Of a DNA stretch of 64,000 nt, positions 25,747 to 34,784 are shown piece by piece. A program made the translations under genes and the position numbers. Location: the NCBI RefSeq assembly GCF_900109345.1, contig NZ_FNZN01000008.1:1-64000 (forward strand). The letters are read 5' to 3'. The notes under the pieces are model-generated. The model did not search any database, was not told the DNA's origin, and saw only the letters and a program-made list of their open reading frames with translations. This DNA is from Maribacter orientalis (GTDB taxonomy: Bacteria; Bacteroidota; Bacteroidia; Flavobacteriales; Flavobacteriaceae). Positions within the stretch are counted from its first letter, which is position 1, and every line of letters starts with the position of its first letter.

Positions 25747-26940
25747 TTACAAGCGTGATTTTAACCATTCAATTTCGCGGATAATAGATACAGATAAATC
25801 TTGTTTTAAATCTGCTGGAAGCACATCCCACGTATATGTTTCAATCTCTAAGTGTTCAGAGACAGGATTTGATTTTATATACTTAATCGTTTTTAAAATA
25901 TGGTCTTGGGTAGAAAATAAAGCCCCATACTTTTCTAAAAAAATGGGTACATGATAATGAGCGCGAAGTTCTTGACGAGCTGCCTTACCCTCTAAAACTA
26001 TAGGTAAATCACTAAACGTTTTAACCACTCCGTTTATCTTTTCAGTAACCTGATGTAGATATGTTGGTTCATTAAATTTAGACAGCTCGTTCCATATAAG
26101 TTCATCATCTTTACCTTTGAATACAATCTTCAATGCTGCGCTAACTTGAATTTTACCTACTCGAATATTTTGCTCTTTAAACTTTACAAACGTATCATTA
26201 GGTTCTTCAAAGGCCAGTGAAAAATGGCAAATATCATAACAAACGGTTATATATTTTTTGATAAGTGCTTCAGCTTCTAAAGCACCCAAGCCCAATCTAC
26301 TCTCAAAAAAATTAATTCCTAATGGCACTAAGTATTTTGAAAAAAAATGTAAAACCTCATCACTATTCTCTAAAAGCCCATCTGGTTCCGGTTCAATATC
26401 CAAATGCATGTATTTTCCGGTAGTATTCTCTAATTCAAACAAATGTTCAGCAACTTGAAGCATATGCTTTGCACCTACTTCAAATGCTTTTTTAACTTCC
26501 TCTTCTGTTTTATGCCAATGTTTATATGTTATAGGGGATGTTGAAATACCGCCATTTAATCCTTTTGGCAACAATTCTGAAAGTTGCTGAAATAAACGTT
26601 TGGTATATGTAAGCCTATCATTAGTAGTCCAATCTGGCGCATGCACCATATCTTTAACTCGTTCATCATGAAAATTTCCATAAGGAAATCCGTTCATGGT
26701 AAACACATAAAGATTATTATCTGCCAACCAGCATTTAAAATCGGACATATTTGAGCCTTGTTCCAATTCTTCGCTTGCTTTATTGGACAAGCGAAGACCA
26801 AGACCAAAAGACTGATTCGATGAGACCTCTTTTTTTATACCCGGAACGTGTTTTTGAATACTTTCGAACGTACTTTTCCAATCTTGACCAGGATGAATAT
26901 TGGTACAATATGTTAAGTGTAACTTCTCTTTTAATTGCAT
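25747..26940 (-). CDS. eboE: EboE: TIM-barrel sugar-isomerase-like protein
   Basis: A 397-residue protein of the xylose isomerase-like TIM-barrel superfamily, known as metabolite traffic protein EboE. The N-terminus (HLTYCTNIHPGQDWKSTFES) is characteristic. Acidic barrel-end residues that usually bind a metal are seen in MHLDIEPEPDGLLEN, TVCYDICHFSLAFE and LPIVLEGK. It lies fifth in eboA-F, with 5 bases after eboD and 1 base before eboF, which implies co-transcription. No enzymatic reaction is established; action on a cyclitol or sugar-like moiety made by EboD would fit but is inference. Confidence 0.88.
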   Translation of the reverse strand: MQLKEKLHLTYCTNIHPGQDWKSTFESIQKHVPGIKKEVSSNQSFGLGLRLSNKASEELEQGSNMSDFKCWLADNNLYVFTMNGFPYGNFHDERVKDMVHAPDWTTNDRLTYTKRLFQQLSELLPKGLNGGISTSPITYKHWHKTEEEVKKAFEVGAKHMLQVAEHLFELENTTGKYMHLDIEPEPDGLLENSDEVLHFFSKYLVPLGINFFESRLGLGALEAEALIKKYITVCYDICHFSLAFEEPNDTFVKFKEQNIRVGKIQVSAALKIVFKGKDDELIWNELSKFNEPTYLHQVTEKINGVVKTFSDLPIVLEGKAARQELRAHYHVPIFLEKYGALFSTQDHILKTIKYIKSNPVSEHLEIETYTWDVLPADLKQDLSVSIIREIEWLKSRL

Positions 26941-26945
26941 CGACT

Positions 26946-28106
26946 TTAGTTTAACGCAAATTGATGATTCAACTTACCAATAGCCTCAGCCATAACCTTC
27001 ATATCAATTGTATGTACGTCATGTTTGACTCCTAGTCCAGAAATAAGGGTAATTGTCAATTGACCACCCAAATGCTCTCTAAACTCCTCTATTCCATTCA
27101 TTAAAGTCTCAATTTCACTACTAGTGTTTACAGGAAGCGAAAGATCAAAACCAATTTCAACCATTACATTTAATATATGATGCAAATCGCTTTCTGTAAT
27201 TAAACCAATTAATTGAGCATAGGTTACATCAAGAGCAATACCTTTCGCTACCGCTTCACCATGTCTTAATTCATAATTAGTCATGAACTCCATTTTATGG
27301 GCTGCCCAATGGCCAAAATCTAAAGGTCTAGAAGAACCTGACTCGAAAGGGTCTCCACCTTGAGCGATATGGTGCATATGCATTTCCGCACACTTATAAA
27401 TCACATATTGCATTGGCTCCATTTCCCTATTCTTCAAGGCACTGGCATGATTCGCTATATATTGAAAAAACTCTTCATCCTTTATCAAGGCTACTTTAAT
27501 CGCTTCTGAAATACCAGAAATCCAATCGCGTTGCTCTAACGTTTCTAAGAAATCACTATCGTTAATTATAGCATATGGAGGAGCAAAAGTTCCTAAGAAA
27601 TTCTTTTTCTTAAACGCATTAACACTATTCTTGACCCCAACTGCTGAATCATTTTGTGATAAAACCGTCGTTGGAATTCGTATTAACTTAACCCCTCTAT
27701 GTGCAATAGCGGCAGCATAACCAACCATATCAATTACTGCACCACCACCAATGACCACAACAAATGAATGTCTACAAATTTTATTCTCATTTATGGCTTT
27801 CAAAACAGTTTCAATAGCCGTATCACTATTTTTAACTTGCTCACCGCCCTGAACTACTATAGTATCTGTATACTTTAAGTTATCCTTATTGCTATCACAA
27901 TATGACTTTATTTGATGAATTAATTTCGGATGATGATTTTTTACACCATCATCTAAAACAAACAGTAGTTTTACTGGTTCGAATTCTTTATAGTCGGAAA
28001 TTAATTTTGCGAATAGCGGATTCTCTAAAGCAAAAAGCCCAGAAGTAAAATACAATTGATAATCATATTGAACTTTAAATGATTGTTTTATAGGTTGTAA
28101 TTGCAT
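26946..28106 (-). CDS. eboD: EboD: 3-dehydroquinate synthase-like sugar-phosphate cyclase
   Basis: A 386-residue member of the sugar-phosphate cyclase superfamily (AroB and related cyclases). The NAD-binding motif is VVVIGGGAVIDMVGYAAA, and RIPTTVLSQNDSAVGVKNSVN follows. Metal ligands are the Glu of GISEAIK, the first His of FGHWAAHKMEF and the His of RHGEAVAKG. The residues after RIPTT differ from typical AroB (LLAQVDSSVGGKT), so the substrate may be another seven-carbon sugar phosphate. It is fourth in the operon, 6 bases after eboC. It is longer than AroB (about 350). Assignment to EboD rests on gene order plus family. Confidence 0.9.
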   Translation of the reverse strand: MQLQPIKQSFKVQYDYQLYFTSGLFALENPLFAKLISDYKEFEPVKLLFVLDDGVKNHHPKLIHQIKSYCDSNKDNLKYTDTIVVQGGEQVKNSDTAIETVLKAINENKICRHSFVVVIGGGAVIDMVGYAAAIAHRGVKLIRIPTTVLSQNDSAVGVKNSVNAFKKKNFLGTFAPPYAIINDSDFLETLEQRDWISGISEAIKVALIKDEEFFQYIANHASALKNREMEPMQYVIYKCAEMHMHHIAQGGDPFESGSSRPLDFGHWAAHKMEFMTNYELRHGEAVAKGIALDVTYAQLIGLITESDLHHILNVMVEIGFDLSLPVNTSSEIETLMNGIEEFREHLGGQLTITLISGLGVKHDVHTIDMKVMAEAIGKLNHQFALN

Positions 28107-28112
28107 ATAAAT

Positions 28113-29012
28113 TTAGGTTACGGCAAATAATTTAGACAACAGTATAGATAAGGGTAATAACAAAAGTACTGCCAATGCTAAGTACCAACTAGAAAAGCCA
28201 GCTACCCAACACGCGTTCATAACCACAAGTGATAATACACCAGAAATAACAGCCTTCTTTATATTTTTCGGCGAATTATCTTTGTAGGCTTTAAACAAGG
28301 GTGAAAAAATTAAAAAGCCAAACAAAAGTAAAAATGGAGTTAACAATAAAATTTTATCTGTCTGTTGCATTACTATAAACGTAATTGTTGTGATAACTAT
28401 TGCATATAAAACACTAGCCCAAACAATATGTTTTTTATTGTCACCATGTACTTCTCCCCTGCTAATTAATGTAATTGCAAAAATGTAGATTACAGGCACA
28501 AGTGCTATATACCAATTTGAAAGTTCTGAGACTATCGACATTCCTAAAAGAAGATTCAAACCCCTGCAGATGCCCATATTCAAAGGCCCCGAAAATGCGA
28601 ATTGTTTAAAATAAGCGTCATAAGTCAAAATCGTTATAGTTAGTATAATGGAAATTATACCTGCTAACCAATTACAATTAAATGCCAAGCTAATTCCTAG
28701 CACCATCAAAATGATTCCAAAATATACCGCTTCACGTTTGGGAACCAAACCACTTGGTATAGCTCTTTCTGGACGTTCAATAGCATCCAACTCTGCATCA
28801 AAGACATCATTAAATACAACTCCGCCAGCGTATAAGGCTATTGATGAAAAAACCAATAATACTACACTAATCGAATTTTCCCTTAAAAAACTAATAACCT
28901 CAATATTCTCAAGAAAAAGAGTAATTGCAACGCCAGCCAAAATATCTGAAGCAGCAGTTGGCAAATTTGCGGGTCTTGCCAAACGAGCAAAACCCATTAA
29001 CTTTTCTTTCAT
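28113..29012 (-). CDS. eboC: EboC: UbiA-like membrane prenyltransferase
   Basis: A 299-residue integral membrane protein of the UbiA prenyltransferase superfamily with about eight or nine membrane segments. The first Asp-rich motif is NDVFDAELDAIERPERAIPSG split over residues 68-88, which binds prenyl diphosphate through magnesium. The second, normally D-x-x-x-D, is represented by YDAYFKQ near residue 132. It is third in eboA-F with one base between its start and the stop of eboB. In Nostoc punctiforme, EboC is needed for the scytonemin precursor to reach the periplasm, which suggests lipid tethering or transport; that role here is extrapolation. Confidence 0.9.
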   Translation of the reverse strand: MKEKLMGFARLARPANLPTAASDILAGVAITLFLENIEVISFLRENSISVVLLVFSSIALYAGGVVFNDVFDAELDAIERPERAIPSGLVPKREAVYFGIILMVLGISLAFNCNWLAGIISIILTITILTYDAYFKQFAFSGPLNMGICRGLNLLLGMSIVSELSNWYIALVPVIYIFAITLISRGEVHGDNKKHIVWASVLYAIVITTITFIVMQQTDKILLLTPFLLLFGFLIFSPLFKAYKDNSPKNIKKAVISGVLSLVVMNACWVAGFSSWYLALAVLLLLPLSILLSKLFAVT

Positions 29013-29013
29013 T

Positions 29014-29922
29014 TTAAGTAATTTGATCCTCGTCGATTCTTGGAGTCTGCCCTCTTAAAACACTATTATCATTAAATAGCTGTGATTGATTTATACTATC
29101 TGGCTGTAACCAATGCGCCTCTTTCATCTTACCATTCTTACTAAATGCATCTAAAGCGTTTTGGTAGCAAGTCTTTCTAACATCTTCCATAGAAATACCT
29201 CTTTTCAACATTAAAGAAGCAGTTTTAGGAACTGCCAATGGATCACTTACACCCCAGTCTGCAGAACTATCAACTATGATATTTGAGCTACCAAATTTTC
29301 TAACAACCTCTACCATACGTTCATTACCCATTTTTGTTTTAGGGTAAATTGTAAATGCTGCAATGAAACCACGATCAAGAACATCCTTTACGGTTTCTTC
29401 ATTGTTATGATCAATAATTACATTAGCTGGATCTAAACCATGCTCCAAACAAACCTCCATGCTTTTAATCGTACCTGCTCTCTTATCGCGGTGCGGCGTG
29501 TGAACTTGTACGGTCATATCTAACGCTTTAGCCATTTCCAATTGTATTCTAAAGAACTTGTCTTCAGCTGGCGTTTGATCGTCATATCCTATCTCCCCAA
29601 TGGCAACAACATTCTCTTTATGAACATACAAAGGCAATAATTCAATTACTTGTTCTGCAAGTGCTTCATTATTTGCCTCTTTTGAATTAAGACCGATTGT
29701 ACAATAATGTTTAATGCCGAATTGACTAGCTCTAAATGGCTCCCAACCAACAAGGCTACTGTAATAATCTTGAAAAGAACCTACCTGGGTTCTAGGTTGG
29801 CCTAACCAAAAAGAAGGCTCTATAATAGCCACTACACCCGCAGCAGCCATTGCTTCATAATCATCTGTTGTTCTTGACGACATGTGTACATGCGGGTCAA
29901 TAATCATCATTTTTTCATCCAT
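29014..29922 (-). CDS. eboB: EboB: TatD-like metal-dependent hydrolase
   Basis: A 302-residue amidohydrolase-fold (TatD-like) protein. The first metal motif is DPHVHMSSR near residue 9, followed by GEIGYDD (Glu ligand), TVQVHTPHRDKRAG (His), VIIDHNNEET (His) and IIVDSSADWGVSD (Asp). All ligand positions of the TIM-barrel metal site are present. It is second in the operon, 4 bases after eboA and 1 base before eboC. TatD family enzymes include nucleases and other hydrolases; the EboB substrate is unknown. Confidence 0.9.
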   Translation of the reverse strand: MDEKMMIIDPHVHMSSRTTDDYEAMAAAGVVAIIEPSFWLGQPRTQVGSFQDYYSSLVGWEPFRASQFGIKHYCTIGLNSKEANNEALAEQVIELLPLYVHKENVVAIGEIGYDDQTPAEDKFFRIQLEMAKALDMTVQVHTPHRDKRAGTIKSMEVCLEHGLDPANVIIDHNNEETVKDVLDRGFIAAFTIYPKTKMGNERMVEVVRKFGSSNIIVDSSADWGVSDPLAVPKTASLMLKRGISMEDVRKTCYQNALDAFSKNGKMKEAHWLQPDSINQSQLFNDNSVLRGQTPRIDEDQIT

Positions 29923-29926
29923 ACTA

Positions 29927-30775
29927 TTATTGTTTAAGCGTATTCCAATTTATTTGCCCATCAGCAATCTTGTGTCGTAATTCTGGGAAGCTATTCAAAA
30001 GGGCATTTGCTTTTTCATTACCTGAGTGATAACAACACAATGCACCTGCTTTATTTTCAATTGAATCTTCACTAGTCAGTAGCCTATTCATATCCTTCAA
30101 AAGTTCTTCGTTAAGAAACTTTGATACGGGCCTCCAAAAAACAGGATCTATTTTTCTTGATGCCGCCCATCGTTCATGGGCATAATCTGAAATAATTCTC
30201 GTTAAGTCTGCATTGGCTCGTTCATCTACAGATTCTATTAGTGTAAGATTACGCTCCATAAATGCCGCCTTTAAATACATTTGATTCCACTGTTGATCAT
30301 TAAAATATCTTGCAGGATAAGGATTATTTAACGATATGGCATCAAAAATAATTGCAATATTAGTACGTAGGGCTTCAACAGCAGTTTGCTTATATGCCTC
30401 AGGGTTAGGTAATAAAACTAAATATTTTAAAAAAGTTTCTAGCTCACCAGTATCGGCCACTTGAATAATATTGGCAACCTTAGGTGTATAGAATTCTTCA
30501 TCTTGTCCAAGAATTTCGGACAAAAGATATATTCTTGCTACTTGAAGCAAATTTGCCCTATGAGCCTTGAAATAGATGGAACAATCATCAACTACATTTT
30601 CAAACGAAATAGGCTTCAAAGAATCAAATTTCATATTCAAGAGACTGTAGGTCATAAACAAATCTTTAGAAGATTTGTTTTCTGCCATCTTACTGATTTT
30701 ATCTCTTAACCAAGCCACACTTTCTGGAGCTCCATATTTGAGTAGGATATTTTGAATTTGTTCTTGATTGTTCAT
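29927..30775 (-). CDS. eboA: EboA family protein
   Basis: A 282-residue, mostly helical protein with no recognisable catalytic motif. It contains the EboA-family pattern around YKQTAVEALRTNIAIIFDAI, NPYPARYF and WNQMYLKAAFMERNL. It is the first gene of the six-gene ebo operon and lies directly downstream of a good promoter match. The protein is probably cytoplasmic as it lacks signal or membrane segments. The function is unknown; a scaffold role is only a guess. The assignment rests on the recognisable central motif and on the exact A-B-C-D-E-F gene order that follows. Confidence 0.85.
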   Translation of the reverse strand: MNNQEQIQNILLKYGAPESVAWLRDKISKMAENKSSKDLFMTYSLLNMKFDSLKPISFENVVDDCSIYFKAHRANLLQVARIYLLSEILGQDEEFYTPKVANIIQVADTGELETFLKYLVLLPNPEAYKQTAVEALRTNIAIIFDAISLNNPYPARYFNDQQWNQMYLKAAFMERNLTLIESVDERANADLTRIISDYAHERWAASRKIDPVFWRPVSKFLNEELLKDMNRLLTSEDSIENKAGALCCYHSGNEKANALLNSFPELRHKIADGQINWNTLKQ

Positions 30776-30801
30776 TTTATGATCTAAGATTGACTTTACT
30801 T

Positions 30802-30836
30802 CAAAAATAATTATTATTAATTAGTTAGTTGTCAAA
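30802..30836 (-). promoter_or_regulatory. Candidate promoter of the ebo operon
   Basis: On the minus strand TTTG (30836-30833) is followed after 23 bases by TATTTTTG (30809-30802), fitting the Bacteroidota pattern TTG-N17-23-TAnnTTTG. The predicted mRNA leader before the eboA ATG at 30775 is about 20 bases. Confidence 0.6.
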
Positions 30837-30851
30837 GCTGGTTGTTAATAA

Positions 30852-30883
30852 TTGGTGAAGTCTATAAAATCTTTCTAATTTTG
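30852..30883 (+). promoter_or_regulatory. Candidate promoter of miaE
   Basis: TTG at 30852-30854, a 21-base gap and TAATTTTG at 30876-30883 match the Bacteroidota promoter pattern. It is back to back with the ebo promoter, about 16 bases apart, so the two could share a regulator or interfere. Confidence 0.6.
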
Positions 30884-30897
30884 AATAAAAGATTATT

Positions 30898-31479
30898 ATG
30901 TTAGGCTTAAAACTTCCTACTGACCCAAGATGGGTAAATATTGTAGAAAAGAATATTGATGAAATATTAACTGATCATGCGTATTGTGAGCAAAAAGCTG
31001 CAAGTACTGCAATATCACTAATTGTATCTTTTCCAGAATATACCGAATTAATAGAAGAAATGGTCGCTTTGTCTAGGGAAGAAATGGGCCACTTTAAAAT
31101 GGTGCATGACCTTATTTTAAAAAGGGGTAATACCTTAGGTAGAGATAGGAAAGATGAATATGTAGTTGAACTATTGAAGTTCTTCCCAAAAGGAGGTAGC
31201 CGAACCACTCAACTAGTTCATAGGTTGTTATATGCCGCACTTATAGAAGCTCGTAGCTGTGAGCGTTTTAGACTTTTATCTGAAGAATTGGAAGATAAAA
31301 AATTAGCCGACTTCTATCATAAATTAATGATTAGTGAAGCCGGCCATTATACCATGTTTTTAAAATTCGCCCGTAAATATGGAGAACTAGAAGAAGTCAA
31401 CGAAAAATGGAATAACCTGTTGGAATATGAAGCTAAAATCATGAAAGACCTTAGTAAAAAAGAGTCAATCCACGGGTAA
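30898..31479 (+). CDS. miaE: tRNA-(ms2io6A)-hydroxylase-like diiron protein
   Basis: A 193-residue ferritin-like diiron protein of the MiaE family, which hydroxylates the isopentenyl group of the modified A37 in certain tRNAs. Ligand residues of the four-helix bundle are seen as the Glu in DHAYCEQKAAS, the E-x-x-H in SREEMGHFKMVH, and the later E-A-R-S-C-E-R-F-R and SEAGHYTMFLKF (ExxH). The length matches the family (about 190-270). It is divergent from eboA and convergent with ppk1, ending 8 bases from it, and is probably monocistronic. Confidence 0.9.
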   Translation: MLGLKLPTDPRWVNIVEKNIDEILTDHAYCEQKAASTAISLIVSFPEYTELIEEMVALSREEMGHFKMVHDLILKRGNTLGRDRKDEYVVELLKFFPKGGSRTTQLVHRLLYAALIEARSCERFRLLSEELEDKKLADFYHKLMISEAGHYTMFLKFARKYGELEEVNEKWNNLLEYEAKIMKDLSKKESIHG

Positions 31480-31487
31480 TAGCTAAG

Positions 31488-33557
31488 TTATTTTTTCTTT
31501 ACATCTTTTGCATAATATTCATAAGTGGCAAATTGTGACCTTATTCTAGGCACAGTAGTTTTTCTGTAAGCATTATCTTGTTTTTCATTAAAAACACGAG
31601 CCTTCATATTATCTTTCCAGCATATTTCGAAGGTATCCATTAATTCTTTTTTAATATCCTCATCATAGATAGGACATCCTACTTCGACCCTATAATCTAA
31701 ATTTCGAGTCATCCAATCTGCAGAGGATATATATATTTTAGGATTGCCCCCATTAGCGAACGCAAATAACCTAGTATGCTCCAAAAATTTGTCTACAATG
31801 CTTATCGCTTCAATGTTTTCGCTCATGCCCTTAATTCCTGGAACTAAGCAACATATCCCTCTTATGATCAACTGGATCTTCACCCCTGCTCTGCTCGCTT
31901 CATAAAGTTTATCAACCATCTTATACGATGTGAAACTGTTCATCTTTATCTTAATATAAGCTTCTTTCCCTAAAATGGCATTTGCTATCTCTACATCTAT
32001 TAATTTCATAAATGCATTCTTGGTATAATGCGGTGAAACGATAAGATGTTTGTATTTATTTATTTTATATGTAGTTTCAAAAAAGTCGAACACCTTGTTC
32101 AACTCCTTTAAAATTGGATCATATGCTGTAAATAAAGTATAATCCGTATAAATTCTTGCTGTAGATTCATTGAAGTTGCCTGTGCTAATGAATCCGTAGC
32201 GTTTTATTTCATGACCTTCTTCTCTTTCTATCAAACAAATTTTACTGTGTACCTTAAGACCAGGTACACCAAAAATTAACTTAACACCTTCTGCTTGAAG
32301 TTGTTCTGCATACTCAATATTCGCCTGTTCATCAAACCGAGCTTGGAGCTCTATCTGTACGGTAACTTGTTTACCATTCTTAACCGCATTAATCAGTGAT
32401 GCTGCCACTTGAGAATTACTTGCTAGTCTATATACCGTTATTTTGATGGTACGTACTTTAGGGTCAAGAGCTGCTTCTCGTAAAAACTTTAATATATAAG
32501 TGAAGGTATGGTAAGGGGTATATTGCATGTAATCTTTTTTTGCAATACTTTCTAATATACTACCTTCTACACTAAGACCTTTTACTGGTAAGGGGGTTAT
32601 TTTATCATATAATAAATCTTTTCTGCCAAGACTAGGAAAGCCCATGTAATCTCTACGATTATGATACCTACCGCCAGGTATAACACTATCGGTATCTTCG
32701 ATGTTCATTTTTTCCTTAAGAAAAGCCAAGGTATCTCTACCTATACTTTTATCATACACAAAACGAACTGGATCACCAATTTTTCGGTGCTCTACACTCG
32801 AAGATATCTTCTCGATAAAACTCTTACTTAAATCATTATCCATGTCAAGCTCTGCATCTCTTGTAATCTTGATCATATGAGCCGAAATCGATTCATACTC
32901 GAACATAGTAAAAATGTTATCTAAACAATATCTTATTAAATCATCTAGAATGATTATAAAACTTTTATCACCTTCATCTGGCAACACTACAAAACGATCA
33001 ATACCTTTAGGAATTTCAATTAATGCATATCGTTTTTCCTTTTTGCTATGGTCACTTTTAATAACCATTTTAACTGCTAAATAGGCTGCGGTATCTTTTA
33101 AGGTTGGAAAACGAGTAAGCTCATTTAGGATTATTGTCATTAGCTGCGGACTTACCTCATTTAAGAAATAATCTTTCGCAAATTCTTTCTGACTATCGTT
33201 TAATTCAGTTTCCTTTAAAATAAAAATATTCTTGCCCTCTAGTTCATGCTCTATTTTCTTAAGAATAGCTAAACTCTTTGTTTGTTGCTCAATTACAATA
33301 TTTGTGATTTCCTCTAGTAAATCTTTAGCTTTCTCTCCACCTAAAACACTCTTACCATTTCGACCGGCTTCAACAATACGTTTTACAGTAGCATATCGAA
33401 CTTTAAAGAATTCATCTAAATTATTAGAGAAAATCCCTAAAAAACGAAGTCTTTCAATTAACGGTACGTTCTTATCAGCGCTTTCTTGCAATACGCGTTC
33501 GTTGAACCAAAGCCAACTAATTTCTCTATTTACGTACTGGTTATTATTTTTTACCAT
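31488..33557 (-). CDS. ppk1: Polyphosphate kinase 1
   Basis: A 689-residue enzyme that makes long-chain polyphosphate from ATP. The N-domain starts YVNREISWLWFNERVLQES, followed by the head domain and two phospholipase D-like catalytic domains. GLKVHSKICLIER contains the histidine that is phosphorylated, and ISTGNFNESTARIYTDYTLF follows; the second half has IRGICCLVPGIKGMSENI and VDKFLEHTRLFAF, with a second histidine. I start at the ATG at 33557 because family members begin just before this conserved segment; the frame continues up to 33617 inside sixA. The start overlaps the sixA stop by 7 bases, so translation is probably coupled. Confidence 0.93.
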   Translation of the reverse strand: MVKNNNQYVNREISWLWFNERVLQESADKNVPLIERLRFLGIFSNNLDEFFKVRYATVKRIVEAGRNGKSVLGGEKAKDLLEEITNIVIEQQTKSLAILKKIEHELEGKNIFILKETELNDSQKEFAKDYFLNEVSPQLMTIILNELTRFPTLKDTAAYLAVKMVIKSDHSKKEKRYALIEIPKGIDRFVVLPDEGDKSFIIILDDLIRYCLDNIFTMFEYESISAHMIKITRDAELDMDNDLSKSFIEKISSSVEHRKIGDPVRFVYDKSIGRDTLAFLKEKMNIEDTDSVIPGGRYHNRRDYMGFPSLGRKDLLYDKITPLPVKGLSVEGSILESIAKKDYMQYTPYHTFTYILKFLREAALDPKVRTIKITVYRLASNSQVAASLINAVKNGKQVTVQIELQARFDEQANIEYAEQLQAEGVKLIFGVPGLKVHSKICLIEREEGHEIKRYGFISTGNFNESTARIYTDYTLFTAYDPILKELNKVFDFFETTYKINKYKHLIVSPHYTKNAFMKLIDVEIANAILGKEAYIKIKMNSFTSYKMVDKLYEASRAGVKIQLIIRGICCLVPGIKGMSENIEAISIVDKFLEHTRLFAFANGGNPKIYISSADWMTRNLDYRVEVGCPIYDEDIKKELMDTFEICWKDNMKARVFNEKQDNAYRKTTVPRIRSQFATYEYYAKDVKKK

Positions 33558-34042
33558 GCTTTTAATTCCTTTGGAAAAATGGTTAGTATTGTTGAGCCCT
33601 GTGTAATACTGGACCATGAATTTTCTTTAAACTGTAATTGCACGAAACCACTAGTAGGTACATTGTCAATATGCTTGTTTCCTAATGCGTTCGCAATATA
33701 TGTGAAAGCATGATTATGCCCAAAAATGAGGGCATTATCTAAAGAATCATCTAAGCTCTTTATAAAATCGACAACCTTATCGCCTGAAAAATCATATAAA
33801 TCTGAATCCACAGAAAAGCGTTTCAATGGATAGTTTAATGTCCTTAAAAAAATCATACTCGTATGAAATGCTCTATTTGCAGGACTTGAAAATACATAAT
33901 CTATTTTCAAATTTTTACTAGCAAATTCGGTAGCTACTAATTGGGCATCAGTAATGCCTCTCTGCAACAAAGCTCTATCTTGATCACTAACATTTAGTTC
34001 CCAAGAGGATTTACCATGGCGCATTAAAAATAAATTCTTCAT
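33551..34042 (-). CDS. sixA: SixA-type phosphohistidine phosphatase family protein
   Basis: A 163-residue histidine phosphatase superfamily protein. MRHGKSSWE at residues 7-15 carries the catalytic RHG, followed by LSxxG-like SDQDRALLQRGI, YVFSSPANRAFHTS and FGHNHAFTYIANAL with the second catalytic His. SixA proteins remove phosphate from phosphohistidine in signalling proteins. It overlaps ppk1 by 7 bases and lies 15 bases downstream of pdxH. The pairing with an enzyme that is autophosphorylated on histidine is suggestive, but a direct link is inference. Confidence 0.88.
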   Translation of the reverse strand: MKNLFLMRHGKSSWELNVSDQDRALLQRGITDAQLVATEFASKNLKIDYVFSSPANRAFHTSMIFLRTLNYPLKRFSVDSDLYDFSGDKVVDFIKSLDDSLDNALIFGHNHAFTYIANALGNKHIDNVPTSGFVQLQFKENSWSSITQGSTILTIFPKELKAW

Positions 34043-34057
34043 ATAGACTTTATAAAA

Positions 34058-34708
34058 TTAAGGTGCCAAACGCTCCATTTTCCAATCAAAATCATCTGTT
34101 AACGTATACCGTATTCGATCATGCAACCTATTAGGTCTTCCTTGCCAAAACTCTATAGACACGGGTCTAACAAGGTAACCACCCCAATGATTTGGTCGTT
34201 CTATCTCCTTACCTCTATATTCCTTCTCTAGCTGAGCTAGTTTAGATTCTAATACTGTTCTACTCTCAATTACAGAACTTTGGTCAGACACCAATGCTCC
34301 CAATTTGCTACCGTCTGGGCGTGATTCGAAATAGCCATCAGAAAGGTTTTTGGCTAATTTCTCTGCTGTACCTTTTATAATAATTTGTCGCTCTAAATTC
34401 GACCAAAAAAAGGAAATACATATTTTAGGATTTTCTGCAATTGCCAAACCCTTCTCACTATTATAATTTGTATAAAAAATAAAACCTTCGTGAGTATATT
34501 TTTTAAGAAGTACCACTCTACTTTTCGGAAAACCATCTAGACCCACTGTGGAAACTGTCATAGCATTAGGTTCATCAACACTATCCGACTTTTCAACTTC
34601 ATAAAACCAAGTTTGAAAGAGCTGTAGAGGATTGTCAGAAATACTATCTTCCATCAAAGCACTTTTCTCGTACGATTTTCTATAATTACTTAAATCTTTC
34701 TGCATCAT
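34058..34708 (-). CDS. pdxH: Pyridoxamine 5'-phosphate oxidase
   Basis: A 216-residue FMN enzyme that oxidises pyridoxine- or pyridoxamine-5'-phosphate to pyridoxal phosphate in the cytosol. Hallmarks are MTVSTVGLDGFPKSRVVLLK, FYTNYNSEKG (FMN phosphate binding), SFFWSNLERQIIIKG, and the C-terminal FWQGRPNRLHDRIRY and W-x-x-x-R-L-A-P. All expected PLP/FMN contact residues are present and the length is normal. The frame can begin at GTG 34714, but ATG at 34708 or 34705 is more likely. It lies upstream of sixA-ppk1 on the same strand. Confidence 0.95.
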   Translation of the reverse strand: MMQKDLSNYRKSYEKSALMEDSISDNPLQLFQTWFYEVEKSDSVDEPNAMTVSTVGLDGFPKSRVVLLKKYTHEGFIFYTNYNSEKGLAIAENPKICISFFWSNLERQIIIKGTAEKLAKNLSDGYFESRPDGSKLGALVSDQSSVIESRTVLESKLAQLEKEYRGKEIERPNHWGGYLVRPVSIEFWQGRPNRLHDRIRYTLTDDFDWKMERLAP

Positions 34709-34784
34709 TTTCACGTTAAAAACAAGATAAACAAAGTTCTAAAAAGAAAGGAAAATATGTTCCATTAAATCAGATTAAAAAGCA

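Noticed and set aside
26946..28106. Shikimate-pathway AroB for the cyclase
   Set aside because: It is embedded in the ebo operon in the EboD position and departs from AroB after the RIPTT motif; the real aroB should be elsewhere.
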